64,000 nt of DNA from NCBI GenBank assembly GCA_949751835.1, contig CATKHK010000024.1, positions 248,001-312,000 on the forward strand, written 5' to 3'. The stretch's first letter is position 1. Each line of letters begins with the position of its first letter. This document shows positions 22,401 to 32,472 of the stretch, in pieces. Both the position numbers and the translations under genes were made by a program. Origin of the DNA: Blepharisma japonicum. Taxonomy: Eukaryota; Ciliophora; Heterotrichea; Heterotrichida; Blepharismidae. A model generated the notes under the pieces. That model searched no databases, was not told where the DNA came from, and saw only the letters and a program-made list of their open reading frames with translations.

Positions 22401-22992
22401 AGAGCGCAAAAAGACTGGCACTTATAATGGCTCATTTGCTCCAGTTTGCCACTTCTTCGGATACCAAGGACGTTGCTCAATGCCAACAGTCTTCGATTGC
22501 TCATTAGCGACTACTTATGGAGCAACTGCAGCAGCTCTTATCAGTGCAGGAGTAACAGGCTACATGACAACTGCAAGAGGCTTAAGTGGCCCTGTTGAGC
22601 ATTGGAGACTTGGTGCTATTCCTATCTCTGCTATGGTTCGCTTAAAAGGAAAGTCCCAATACGGTCGCAACAGAGTTCTCGTTCCAAGCGCTGAAGTTGA
22701 TCTCCATGGAGGAGCTTTCCAAAAATTGCTTTCAGAAAGACGCTCTTGGGGTAGAAACGACTTATTCAGCAATCCTGGGCCAATTCAGTACTTCTCTGAT
22801 GCCAAATGCCTCACAAACCAAACCCTCCAGTTGAACTATAGAAACTATTTGAACTTATTAGAAGAAATCAACGCCCTCTGTGGAAGAATTCAACAAGTCT
22901 GCAGGTTCGGAGTTTCTGAAGACCTCTTGAGAACGGCAGTTATTGGGCTTTCTTCTGTAGAAGGCATCTTAAAGCTGCAGAGAAAGCAGTAA
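19495..22992 (+). CDS. PFP: Double-domain pyrophosphate-type phosphofructokinase
   Basis: 1165 aa, one exon. Two PFK domains in tandem, as in apicomplexan and other PPi-dependent enzymes, converting fructose 6-phosphate to the 1,6-bisphosphate in glycolysis. The first half has the active-site set for PPi use: GGDDSN (174-179) and KTIDGD (203-208), plus IRLMGRSASHIALE. The second half keeps the fold (VRLMGRDPSHLVLE) but has GATHSL and ASIDAN at the same places, so it is likely regulatory, like the plant alpha subunit. All six Trp codons are TGG, and C-ending codons are frequent, unlike neighbours; this suggests high expression. Nothing is truncated. Confidence 0.95.
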   Translation: MAKPTFQLSEFQKIRQKYIPVLPHGLQQANSAFVFQDVPVLDEIREKYPAISAIKYVEFQPTNEESSIPPSPLRIGVVLSGGQASGGHNVIMGVFDYVKRHHSSSQVFGFLGGPRGIYTNQYIEIDEERMAFYRNQGGFDMICSGRDKIETDEQYANSLNYCSALNLDGLIVIGGDDSNTNAALLAEYFISKGSHIKVIGCPKTIDGDLRNQFIEVSFGFDTATKTYSEVIGNVLIDAVSSKKYYHFIRLMGRSASHIALECELKTRANLVLIGEEVQEKNMTLSQIVDQIATMIVKRGEAGKSYGVILVPEGLIEFIPEVNALIKELNEGMAGHTGLTEEIVSQVVSGLSESSRQLYHFLPESIRNQLMLDRDPHGNVQVAKIETERLLMMLLETELPKRGHRYPFLPQSYYFGYEGRSSLPSNFDANYCYALGNCASALIKYNFTGCMAVCRGIDQPPENWKAAGCPLAAMMHLERRKGKSVAVIKKALVEMDSPCFKAYESMREHWMYNDCYRTPGPIQFDGVASTDVSFLLKPPTPEDLASSDDTPESFPYYPRKKVDMSPLSIARMHAQVDVPEVFLHGLDSCQAIFGDILEAETEEVRAALQEQLPFLCDPKRKRFVEITKGSGVQHGPLKIGVFYLGRQTPGAHNVIDGLLLALESRPDSELYGFLDGNVGLFNKNYFKITAKNFLPYRNQGGMDFLGRSGDAIRGADQFRKVKETCEQLDLDGLVVVGATHSLTDAAYLADYFITENVKTKIIGIPASIDANISHRLFETTIGFDTASRLNAQMVGNMITDAASAIKYWYFVRLMGRDPSHLVLECALQTHPNVAIISEFFKQEGYTLIDIVKYIADIVCERANMKKHFGTLLVPEGLTLQISHYRELISDIGALMGPRTKQDRQDLAIAIVQDDKEIDKYFNHISGPVLKDLPKWFQYQLLTRIDSNGQVQLSLIETERLLADLVAKELRERKKTGTYNGSFAPVCHFFGYQGRCSMPTVFDCSLATTYGATAAALISAGVTGYMTTARGLSGPVEHWRLGAIPISAMVRLKGKSQYGRNRVLVPSAEVDLHGGAFQKLLSERRSWGRNDLFSNPGPIQYFSDAKCLTNQTLQLNYRNYLNLLEEINALCGRIQQVCRFGVSEDLLRTAVIGLSSVEGILKLQRKQ

Positions 22993-23012
22993 TTAATCAT
23001 TAAACTTAATCC

Positions 23013-23744
23013 TTAAAGAGAATTGTTAGTTTTATCTGATAAAGCAGTTTGTGATAGCGTGAGCTCAGCAATCTCATTCACAAGGTCTATATCAGTAGAA
23101 CTGCTTGAGTCAATTTTCCCTGTTAGTCCTATGGCTCTAGATAGCAATAGAGAAATTCTTTTGTCTGGCTGCTTTCTTCCTGCACTTATTTCTTTTGCGT
23201 AGTTTTTGCAAGCAGACACTAATTCTTGGATACTGATTCGCTGCTTCACCAAAACGTTCAAAGGCTCTGTAATGATTTTTGTTGGTAATGCTTCGAATAA
23301 TGCAAGGGAACCTATACGCATTCTTGCGAGTTTGTAGCATTGGGTGTTGATTCCTTTACTGGAGAGTTGTAGATTTAGTAAGATTAGATTATTGCCAGGG
23401 AACATCTTTTCATAGGTAAGAATAGAGGTGACTGCAATGTGGTTCAGATCTCCAGTTCGATAAACTCCAATAAGAGAGTATTTAGGATAGGCTTCGATAA
23501 CATGGTTGAAATGGGCTGTTGCTTGAGGCTTGGCAAAGTTCAAATTATTGTCTTTGACCATATGATGAAGACATATAGCATGCTTTATATGGATCAGACC
23601 TTCAGATTGAGTGCCTAGCAAAAGGCCTATAACTTCTTGGTCTTTATTTGGGCGTCTCATATAGTGTTGAAGAATGGTCATAGGAACTGCTGGATGAACT
23701 TCACATGAGAAAGACTTGATATCGCCTAGCCAAAGAGTAGCCAT
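23013..23744 (-). CDS. EIF3F: Eukaryotic translation initiation factor 3 subunit F (MPN domain)
   Basis: 243 aa with an MPN fold (EVHPAVPMTILQHYMRRP, EVIGLLLG, GVYRTGDL). The JAMM metal motif is missing, as in eIF3f and eIF3h, so it is a structural subunit of eIF3. The C-terminal helices (ISIQELVSACKNYAKEI) fit eIF3f. Length is slightly short for the family. It converges on the PFK gene (20 nt between stops) and diverges from the TPR gene, with only 73 nt separating the two start codons. Confidence 0.82.
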   Translation of the reverse strand: MATLWLGDIKSFSCEVHPAVPMTILQHYMRRPNKDQEVIGLLLGTQSEGLIHIKHAICLHHMVKDNNLNFAKPQATAHFNHVIEAYPKYSLIGVYRTGDLNHIAVTSILTYEKMFPGNNLILLNLQLSSKGINTQCYKLARMRIGSLALFEALPTKIITEPLNVLVKQRISIQELVSACKNYAKEISAGRKQPDKRISLLLSRAIGLTGKIDSSSSTDIDLVNEIAELTLSQTALSDKTNNSL

Positions 23745-23817
23745 CTCTAATATATTAATAAACTCATTCCCTATTAGAAACCCTTATATAAGGATATTTC
23801 ATAAATTTCAATTAACT

Positions 23818-25518
23818 ATGAACAAAAGGAAAAAGAGATTTTTTACTCTCGACGAAATAAGGAATTTTATCAAGAATTTAGAAACAAAAACGAAAAGGAT
23901 GCCTGAGTTAATAGGCTTTCGTAGCGAAGATGTCTGCAAAAATTTCAAGAATTTGATTACTATGTGCAACTCTTTAAGCATTATTTTTCTTCAGTACAAT
24001 TTAATTAACGAAACTTTGAGTTTCTTAAAAAAAGCTGCAGAAGCTGACACTGCACTGTGCAAGTATGGGAATTTATTGGATCGGCTTTGACAAGGCCGAT
24101 TGATAACTTACAATAACTTGGCATTTCTCTATCACAAAGTTGGCCAATATAAAGATTGTTTGAAATTTTTATATGAAGCTCAAAGCTTAATGGTAACAAT
24201 TAGAGAAGCTGGAGGCATCCATAACTGTGATATATTTATAGCGTCGAATTTGCTAACTTTTGTAGCTTTATGAAAAATCAGGAGGTATAAAGAAGCAAGT
24301 GGATATCTTGAAAAATCAGCTCAAATGATTAATAGTGTAATTAAAGGCGAAAAACCTTCAAAATTATCAAAACTTTGCACCCAAAATTTGTTTGGGATTG
24401 TCATTATGTCTCATGCTGGTCTTTCAGTAAAGCTTGAGGGGAGCTATGATAAAGCTATAGGGATGCTCAAAGATGGACTAAGAAATTTTTCTGGAGAAGA
24501 CATCACAGTGCGAGCTTTAATTACAGATCTAATTAAAGAACTACAAAAAAATCGTGCTTCCACACAATCGTTTTTATCTGAGCATTCATTTGATTTTAAG
24601 CCAGAAGCGATAGATTTTGATAAAAATTCGTACATTTTTCCTGAAATAAATTCTGATATATTTAACAAGCCAGTTAAAAAAGACAAAGATTGGCTTGTAA
24701 GCAAAGATTTTGAAAACATTTTATTCATAGCTACGTTTTTGCCATTTATTAGCCCAAAAACTCCTCTAATCAGGACAAGCGAATTGGAATTTGAACAGTC
24801 AAAAACTAAAATATATGTTGACACTGAAGAATCTGATAAAAATACAGAAAATAACGAAGATATTCCTGTATCATTGGCAAACATTCCTCGACCTTATGCA
24901 CAGCTCATGAATAATATCATTTCAAAAAGAAAAATCCCACAGCCTGAAATGAGATTTTCTTCAAAAATTTCTCCTGGAAGAGGAATTAAAAGTACACCAA
25001 GAACAAGGGAAAGCGAAAGAGGAGTTATGAGATCATGATGGGATGATTCAAAATTCATTAGCAAAATTAAGCAAGCCACGAAAGAGCACAGCAAAACCCG
25101 CTTGGATACTTCTAAGCCTCGCTATCAAAGCGAGCCAAGAAATGCTGCAAAATCTGGAATCCCACGACCAAGCACCAAAAATCATGGGCTGCCATTTTTG
25201 GACACTTCAATACAAGAGCCCTCACAAAGAATGATGTATTTTAGCCCAAATGTAAACTTTCAAAGACCCAGCCTAAAATCAAGAAATCTAGGAACTGCAA
25301 GAGAAGCTAAAGATCAAGGAAAACACATAATGATTGAATTTAGCCCTGGGAGATATAGGGAAGGGGAAAGCATTCCAGTGGAACTAGTCCCTGTCCCTCC
25401 AAAGCCAAAGCATGAGAAAAAAATATCAATAAAGCCTACTTTAGAGCAAGAAAAGTATGCATCTGCTCTAGATTATATGGAAGATAGAGAAAATGTGTCT
25501 GAATATTTCATATTATAA
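23818..25518 (+). CDS. TPR-repeat protein
   Basis: 566 aa, single frame from the ATG at 23818; TGA Trp near 24088, 24271 and 25036. Residues ~30-190 form tetratricopeptide-like helices (TYNNLAFLYHKVGQYKDCLK, ASGYLEKSAQMIN, GSYDKAIGMLKDGLRNF). The C-terminal half is low-complexity, rich in Ser, Pro, Arg and Lys (RSERGVMRS-like, SKPRYQSEPRN), and probably disordered. TPRs bind partner peptides. The role is unknown; similar architectures occur in ciliate cortical and kinase-adaptor proteins. Confidence 0.84.
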
Positions 25519-25554
25519 TAAAATAATTTTATTAGAAATTTTGCCGTTAAAATA

Positions 25555-26268
25555 TTATATATTTTTATACGTTACTAGAGCTCTCAAATTTATTTGCGTT
25601 AATTCATCAAAATCCGAAATGTAAGTCACAAAGTTGCTTAAGCACTCATCTGAAATATTTCTACTTGCATATTTCGAATCACTGAGATATAATTCATTGG
25701 CTAACCTTCCATATTCTTTTCTAAGTTCTGGGCTTCTGTTTTCTAAAGAATTTGACAGCATTTTTACAGTAATGCAAGCTCTAATATCATCTTTTACTTC
25801 TTCCAGTTTCGATAATTTGAATAGAGCTTTTAAGGCTCATTTTATTTCAGTTTCATCATTTCCTTCTAAAATTGTTTCTAAATAATTGAAAACTCCTTTT
25901 TCCACATATGCTCCATTAGCATATCTTCCTGTGTATTCTCCTCAATAAAAGAGAGTGGCTGAAATTAATGAGTTCCTAGTTATGGGCTTTTCTTTTTGGT
26001 CAATATAAATCTTCATTACTTCTTCTTGGGTTATTAAGTTATCCTTTATATATTGGAGGCTAATTACAAATTTTTTGATATCAATTGATGAATTATGGTA
26101 TGAAATATCGGAATCATAAGAGCTATGAGGACTAATAGGCACTTCTTTGGTGATTGTATTCTGCTGGCTATCAGAATATGCACGTGGTTTTGCTAAATTT
26201 TTATTTTTTTTGCTTTTGTCTTTTGGCTTATCTTTGTTTTCACGCTCGACGCAACATACTTGCCCCAT
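25555..26268 (-). CDS. N-myristoylated unknown helical protein
   Basis: 237 aa beginning MGQVCC, a strong myristoylation plus dual-palmitoylation signal that would place it on a membrane. A Lys-rich segment (KDKPKDKSKKNKN) follows, which could aid membrane binding. The rest is helical and resembles degenerate ARM/HEAT repeats (TEIKWALKALFKLSKLEEV, SDECLSNFVTYISDFDEL). Trp at 25942 and 25840 are TGA. No enzyme motif is seen. Confidence 0.78.
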
Positions 26269-26619
26269 TTATTTTGGATATTAAGTTTTCGTTATGGGTA
26301 CTGTTAAATGGATATAATAGTAAAATAAAAGATTAAAATATAAATTGAAACTTATAATCCGCAATAAAAACCAATTCGCAATCTTCTTTTAATATCCCAT
26401 TTTATTTCGATTAATCTCTTAATATCTCATAGGTTTAAATATACACCATTTACTGACTTTTTTGTAGTTAATTTATAAATGCTTTTAAAATAAACTTTGC
26501 TTTGCTTTGCTATAAAACTTAAACCAAATTTTAAACAATTAGCCAAAATTTAAATTAAATCCACAAGGATAAAAGTTCATATCTTGATAAAATCTTTTAA
26601 AATAAATATAAATAAATTA
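26269..26619. other. Divergent promoter region
   Basis: 351 nt between the divergent myristoylated protein and CDPK genes. AT-rich, with a small tttgc iteration at about 26496-26511. No gene or RNA is supported. Confidence 0.5.
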
Positions 26620-28134
26620 ATGGGTTGTTTGTGTTCAGCTCACTCAGATCATTCAGACCTAATTAACATGAAACCAATAAGTCGGAGAACTATGGATAGC
26701 ATCGCAGAGATTATTTACTCTCCAGGTGATTTTATCTTCTCCAATTCTTCTTCATTCCATGACGTTTATGAAACAGACTCAGTTCCACTGGGTGCTGGCC
26801 TTCATGGAGAAATTCGAAAATGCAAGCATATCGGCACTGACACTGTCAGAGCTGTAAAGATAATCAAAAAAGAAGTCAAAAATGGGATATATCTCGAGGA
26901 CGCTAACGTCCATCGACAAGTAGATATATTCAAAGCCATGGACCATCCAAATATCCTAAGGATGTATGAGTTTTTCGATAGCAAAACCGAATATTTCCTG
27001 GTACTTGAGTACATGGATGGTGGTGATTTATGCGACAAAATCACCAGCGGATTCGAGTTTTCCGAAAAACTAGCCAGAAGTGCGATGAAGCAAATTTTAT
27101 CAGGAGTAAGTTACTTACATAAGAAAAAATTGGTTCATAGAGACTTGAAACCAGAGAACATCCTCATAGGTAGTAATATAAAAAATGACGAGATCACCAT
27201 AAAAATCATCGATTTCGACTTTACAATTAAATGTCCCGAAGATACTAACTTAAAACAAATTGCTGGCACTTTGGATTATATGGCTCCTGAACTGTTCGAT
27301 AGATCATATAATCAAAAAGCTGATGTATGAAGCTGCGGAGTAATCATGTATGCTTTATTAACCGGCTATAATCCTTTCCAAGGAAAAAATGACGCTGATA
27401 CAATAAAGAAAATTAGAAGAGGGAAATTCCATATTGAAGGTCCTCATTGGGATACGATTTCAAGTGATGCAAAAGACTTGCTGACGCGTCTACTAACTAA
27501 AAATCCAAGCCAAAGAATTTCAGCTGAAGAAGCATGTGCTCATCCATGGTTTAAAGCTGATTGAAAAGAAAAGGAAAGTGATGATGACTTAGCAAATATT
27601 TTTAACAAGCTAAAAAGCTATCAGAGATCGTCAAAATTTAGTGAATCTTTGAGTACATTTATTCTAAGCCAAGTGATGAGCTATAAGCATTTTATGAGCA
27701 TTCAGTCAGCCTTTCACTCATTGGATCTTAACTCTGATGGGGTCATCTCCGAATCAGAACTATTGAACTTTACGAAGTGTTTTATTGAAGATGTCCCTGA
27801 AATTGCCTCAAAAGAAATTATGAGCCGAGTAGACACTGATGAGAATGGGGTGATCGATTATTATGAGTTTTTAAGAGCTTGTGCGGATCCAAAAGAAATT
27901 CTTTCGAAAGCTAATTTAATAAAAGCTTTGAGAATGTTCGGGCACGGAGAAAACGGGAAAGTATCATGTTCAGATTTAAAAACTTGGCTTAAAAGTGATT
28001 CAAATTTAAATCAGGAGTGCATAAAAGAAATTATTGAAGAATTGGATCCTCATGGAAAAGGATGCTTTATGCCTGGAAGCTGTGAAAATCATAAGCTAGA
28101 GAATCAAAAATTGAATTTTGCAATGATAGTATAG
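26620..28134 (+). CDS. CDPK: Calcium-dependent protein kinase (CDPK) with DFD motif
   Basis: 504 aa. I chose the ATG at 26620 (MGCLCS, myristoylation and palmitoylation); upstream codons in frame are not ATG. The kinase domain is catalytically complete in most places: LGAGLHGEI loop, RAVKII lysine, LVHRDLKPENIL, GTLDYMAPEL, DVWSCGV (Trp as TGA at 27328). The metal-binding DFG reads DFD (KIIDFDFTIK). The junction is followed by EF-hands: 1 (DLNSDGVISESE) and 2 (DTDENGVIDYYE) are canonical, 3 and 4 are degenerate (HGENGKVSCSD, DPHGKGCFMPG). This is the mirror image of the pseudo-CDPK upstream. Confidence 0.93.
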
Positions 28135-28354
28135 ATACTATACATAGAGATTTAACTATTAACCTGATATTCATATATTTATTTAAAAATAAATTATCTT
28201 GAATTAAGTATTATGATGAATTAAAAATTAATTTCAAGCTTTAAGCTATATTTCTTTCCAAATTATTTATTTCCTGCATAAATTGCATCAATTTGACTTA
28301 TAGTAAAAATTAAATATTCAACATGCTATTTTTATAATATTGCAAATTATAATT

Positions 28355-29110
28355 ATGGAAACAAAATCCAAAAGCTCATTAAAAAAGCTGTTCAGAAAAG
28401 GAAGCAAACGCAATACATGTGCTTATTGTGATGAAACTCCTAAGAACAAATGCATCTCATGTGAAAACAATGTCTGCAGTTTCCATTCTTGTGTTCGAAA
28501 AATCAACAACAAAAAAATTTTAATCTGCGATAAATGCCATTACTCTGATGTGCAAGAACAGCTAAGAGCTGAACGAGAAGCTGAGCTTTCGAAAACTCGT
28601 GAGGTTTTACGAAAGATGCTTGAGAACAACAACAAATTAATTGAAGATGCCAATAATGAAGAAATCAAAGCTTCAGAAATCCAAAATAAAATCGCAGGCT
28701 TTGATGCTTTAACAGACAAAGTTGCAAATGAAAAAAGAGAGTCAATCAAAGAAATTCTACTTGAGCAGCAACAAAATGTAAAGTGCTATACAAGCTTAAA
28801 AGAAGCACTAGATCGCAAGAAATCTATATATGACACTTCTCTCCAAAAATGGCAAAGTATCCAAGAGCAGATTCTAAACCATAAAATTGAGATAGAGAGG
28901 ATTAAGAGCGAGACTGAAGAAAGATCAATTCATATAGGAGTTTTGAAGGAAAGAGAAGCTACTAGTGTAAAGCCTGAAAGGTTGCTGATGATTTTGTGTA
29001 GAAGCTGCCAAGATAAATGATTTGGAAATTCTGAGGCTGCAAGAAAATCTTTTCTTGGGGATATGGAGCAACAGCAGAGGAATAATAAAGTTTGTTGTGA
29101 TATATGATAA
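28355..29110 (+). CDS. FYVE-like zinc-finger plus coiled-coil protein
   Basis: 251 aa from the ATG at 28355. Residues ~25-70 carry a cysteine array, CAYCDETPKNKCISCENNVC then HSC and ICDKCH, like a FYVE/treble-clef finger but without the RR/KHHCR motif. About 75-210 is one coiled coil (EREAELSKTREVLRKMLENN). A final CRSCQDKW lies near the end; Trp at 29018 and 29105 are TGA. Membrane or protein binding is possible; the function is unknown. Confidence 0.8.
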
Positions 29111-29167
29111 ATTTATATTGGAATACTAAAATTTAATGGCAAAATAAATACTATTAAAATGGCTTAA

Positions 29168-29911
29168 TTAATCAGGATTTTTAGGAGCAGCATCACCTTT
29201 TTCAACCCACCTATTGTGATGCTTCTCTTCATAAATATTCCACATTTCAGAAGAAAACTCAATTGGCCCTACTTTATCACTCAGCAAAAACCTCAAAAAT
29301 TTGGCGACCATTAGAGGACTTAATCTTTCAAGACTTTTTACTTCAGGCACTTTTTGTCCAGTATATTCATTCAGCGCTGTCTCAACCACTCCCGGATCCA
29401 TCCATCCAACTGAAACTTCAGGAATTTCTGCTTTAATTACGTCGTAAACCATATCTTGGGCAGCTTTAGAAATGCAATAAAAAGGTAGTGGTATCAAATA
29501 ACCTTTAGAATTTCTGCTTGATATAAATAAAATTCTGGCATCCTCTGTGTATTTCGATCTCAAATCTCTTGCTAAAAAGAAGTGTGAGCCTGTGTTTGTA
29601 TTCATAACTTTATCCCATTCATCCCACCCTGGCATTTCATCTCAGGTTAAGCCTTCGATTGCAGCATTCAAGATTAAAAACTGAACTTTGTGCTCGATAC
29701 TATTAATTATAGTTGAGAGGCCTTCTTGGGTGCTTATATCTGCATCTAATAATTTTATGTTGGATGATATAGATGAAAATTCAGATTCTTGAGAACCTAT
29801 ACCACGAGCAATTGCAATAATAGGAAGCGATGGGTAAGAAGAGGCCAATGCAATTACCAGAGATTTACCTATGCCTCTGCTTGCCCCAACAACGACTGCA
29901 CAACCTGTCAT
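29168..29911 (-). CDS. Short-chain dehydrogenase/reductase, copy 1
   Basis: 247 aa. Classical SDR: GASRGIGKS nucleotide loop near residue 8, NAAIEGLTW, catalytic Ser in LFISSRNSKG, and catalytic YCISK (Tyr and Lys). An NADP-type dinucleotide site is likely from the Arg after the glycine loop. It resembles the sepiapterin-reductase/C-factor branch; the substrate is unknown. A Trp near 29641 is TGA. Its closest visible relative is the next gene, in tandem on the same strand. Confidence 0.9.
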
Positions 29912-30032
29912 TTATATTTCAGATTAGAATTGATAAAATAATTAATGGATAAAAATCATCAATTTCAAATGTGAAAAATTTTCTTTCATTTAAAAAATAT
30001 AGAATTTCAATTAAATATGAATGAAAATAAGA

Positions 30033-30779
30033 CTACCCTTGTTGGCCAGGAGCTTCATCTCCTTCTTCTAGCCATCTAGGCTGATGATGCAAATTATAGA
30101 TGCTCCAAATTTCATCTGAATACTCTTTTGCGTTCACTTTTTCACTCAATATGAACTTCAAAAATTTAGCAGCAATGCTTGGATCAATTGTGCTTTTCTC
30201 CTTAAACCCAGGTAATTTCCCAGCTTGCACATGATACATGTCAGTTTTGACTAAACCAGGATGCACCGCAGCCACCAAAATTCCTTTTAATTCCTTTTTC
30301 ATAACTTCATACACCATATTTAATGCTTTTTTTGAAATAGCATAAAATGGATAAGGAACCTTATACGCTTCCCCCACTGAAGAAGTTAAATATAAAACCC
30401 TCGCATCTTGAGTAAATTTACTCTGAAGCTCTCTTGTAAGGAAAAATGCACCTTTGGTATTGACACTCATTACTCGGTTAAAATCGTCTGGAGAGCCCAT
30501 TTCATCAAAAGAGGGGCCGAGGATGCCTGCTGAGTAAATAAGGTATTTGACTTTCCATTGGAGAAAATCAAGAATGGACTGAATTCCTTGCTCAGTTCCG
30601 ATATCAGCGTCAAGGCATTGAATATTCGAATGCTGGGAGGTAAATTCTGATTCTTTTGAAGAAATTGTGCGGGATATTGCAACTATTGGGACATCGGGAA
30701 ATGAAGAAGCTAGATTGAGAGTTAGGGCTTTTCCTATTCCACGACTTGCGCCTATGATGAGAAAGCAATGTGATGCCAT
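30033..30779 (-). CDS. Short-chain dehydrogenase/reductase, copy 2
   Basis: 248 aa from the ATG at 30779. It has GASRGIGKAL, LIYSAGILG, Ser in LYLTSSVGEA and catalytic YAISK. I prefer the inner ATG. It gives the same length as the tandem copy (247 aa), and the DNA just upstream resembles the copy-1 upstream DNA, where an in-frame TAA rules out coding. The ATG at 30830 would add 17 residues. Both copies share a C-terminal pattern of IWSIY/MWNIYE followed by RW and an acidic-Pro tail. Confidence 0.9.
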   Translation of the reverse strand: MASHCFLIIGASRGIGKALTLNLASSFPDVPIVAISRTISSKESEFTSQHSNIQCLDADIGTEQGIQSILDFLQWKVKYLIYSAGILGPSFDEMGSPDDFNRVMSVNTKGAFFLTRELQSKFTQDARVLYLTSSVGEAYKVPYPFYAISKKALNMVYEVMKKELKGILVAAVHPGLVKTDMYHVQAGKLPGFKEKSTIDPSIAAKFLKFILSEKVNAKEYSDEIWSIYNLHHQPRWLEEGDEAPGQQG

Positions 30780-31058
30780 TCCTATTTTTATGTCAGAATT
30801 GATAAATATGGTGGAAATTGTGGATGCCATTTTGAGTCAAATTCTTAAAAATCTTAATCAATCGTTATATTAGCTTTACAAACTACTGTGAGAGAAGATA
30901 AAGGATCATAATAAAAAGTCAAGTGAGAAGTCGAAATATGCTATTTTTTGGTTATAAATTATTAAACGACATAAAAAATACGCTCTTAATGTAGACAATA
31001 GGCACTTATGACAATGATGATGAATCAACTCATATACCTTGAATCAAATAATTATTAA

Positions 31059-32423
31059 TTATTTAGTTTTATCACGACTTCCAAAAAAATCTTCTACACT
31101 CTCCCAGCCATCAGCTTTTCTCATTATTGGCATTACTCTTTCGCTGGATGGCCCCATATTATTTCGTGGTTTTCCTGTTTTCGACTTGCTTCTTCCCCTT
31201 GAAGAAGGCAAAGTATCTTTTGGAGAAATTAGTCTTGAAGTGGAATTGATTTCTGGCTCTGATAAGTCGAGCTTTAAATTTTTCTTTTTGTCTTGGAGTT
31301 TTGCTTTATTAATATCAACTTTTAACTGAGGATTACTAGCAGACAGCTTTAGTGTTTTTGGCCCGGGTTTATTCGTTAGATTCATTGTCTCGTTGATTTG
31401 TTGGTTAAGCTTGGAAATTCGTAGATTTTGATGAGATAAAGACTCAAGCAAGGTTTGGCTTTCGTCCATAAGCTTGTGGTAATTTTCGTCGTTGATGCTT
31501 GTCGATAGATAAGAATTGGCGTGTGCATACGAATTAGGTGTATTTGAAGAAACTGGACTAATAGAAGGCTGAGTTTTAATGGCTCGCTTCATTTTTGGAG
31601 TTGAATTATTGCGAAGATCCTGGTCAATATTATAATGCTTTTGTCGTGAGTCTTGCTTTTTTTCAGAACTTTGGTGGAGATCTGAATCTATATTATAAGG
31701 CTTTTTTTGGCGTGTTTCAGATTTTTGTATCATAATTAGCTCTTCTATAAACCTGAGTGTCTTAAGAAATGCTTTATCTCATTGTCCGCCTTCAAGCAAA
31801 TCCTTAAAGTCTGAGGGAGTTGCAAAACTCTTTTTAAACGCGAAATTCAGCAGTTGATATTCTTGTATATTTCTCAAAATATACATCCCAACTGCCATAA
31901 TTTCATCTTCTATCCCTTCTCGATAATTGCAATACTCATTTTTACCAGCCTCAGGGACTCCAAACGTATCCCTCCACGGGCTTCTGTCATCTCCCTCACT
32001 CTGAATTTTTTTTATCTTTTCAGACAGTTCCTTAATTAGTGTATCCCTGCTAATAATTTGTTTTCTCAATAATTCAATATCACTCTGTGCAAATTTCAGG
32101 TCCTTTAACTTTTCTTCCAAATATTCGCTTCTCATTAAAGCTTCATCTCTGGACCTTTTAAATTCTATAGCTTTATTATATAGCTCGTCTCTTTTTTCCA
32201 ACGAATCTGCGAGTGCTGATTTTAATTTGGCTTTTTCTTCTCTAAGGTTGTCAGCAACAGTTTCTGCTCTTTTGATATCAGCTTGCATGCTCTTAAGAAG
32301 CTCCTAATTTATAATTACCTTGTCAATATCGACTGACCTTTCAAATTCATCTCTTAGTCGCCTGGTCTTGCGCTGTGCTGAGACTTCAAGGTCAGGAGAA
32401 TAAAAGCTGACGTTTTTACTCAT
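31059..32423 (-). CDS. Coiled-coil protein with Ser/Lys-rich tail
   Basis: 449 aa after removal of a 15-nt intron (32304-32318, gtaattataaattag). It starts MSKNVSFYSPDLEVSAQRKT; residues ~25-140 form a coiled coil (EEKAKLKSALADSLEKRDEL). A Gly-Gly-Trp segment with TGA Trp follows, then a disordered Ser/Lys/Asn-rich region with a doubled element (KPYNIDSDLHQSSEKK and KHYNIDQDLRNNS). It ends SVEDFFGSRDKTK. It is probably a centrosomal or cortical structural protein. Its start is 49 nt from that of the divergent exosome gene. Confidence 0.82.
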
Positions 32424-32472
32424 AATTTTGATTAAATTACATTCAAAAGGAAGGATTTATTTACACAAATAA

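Noticed and set aside
26584-26619. Longer N-terminus for the DFD CDPK
   Set aside because: It would start at TTG and would destroy the MGCLCS myristoylation start.
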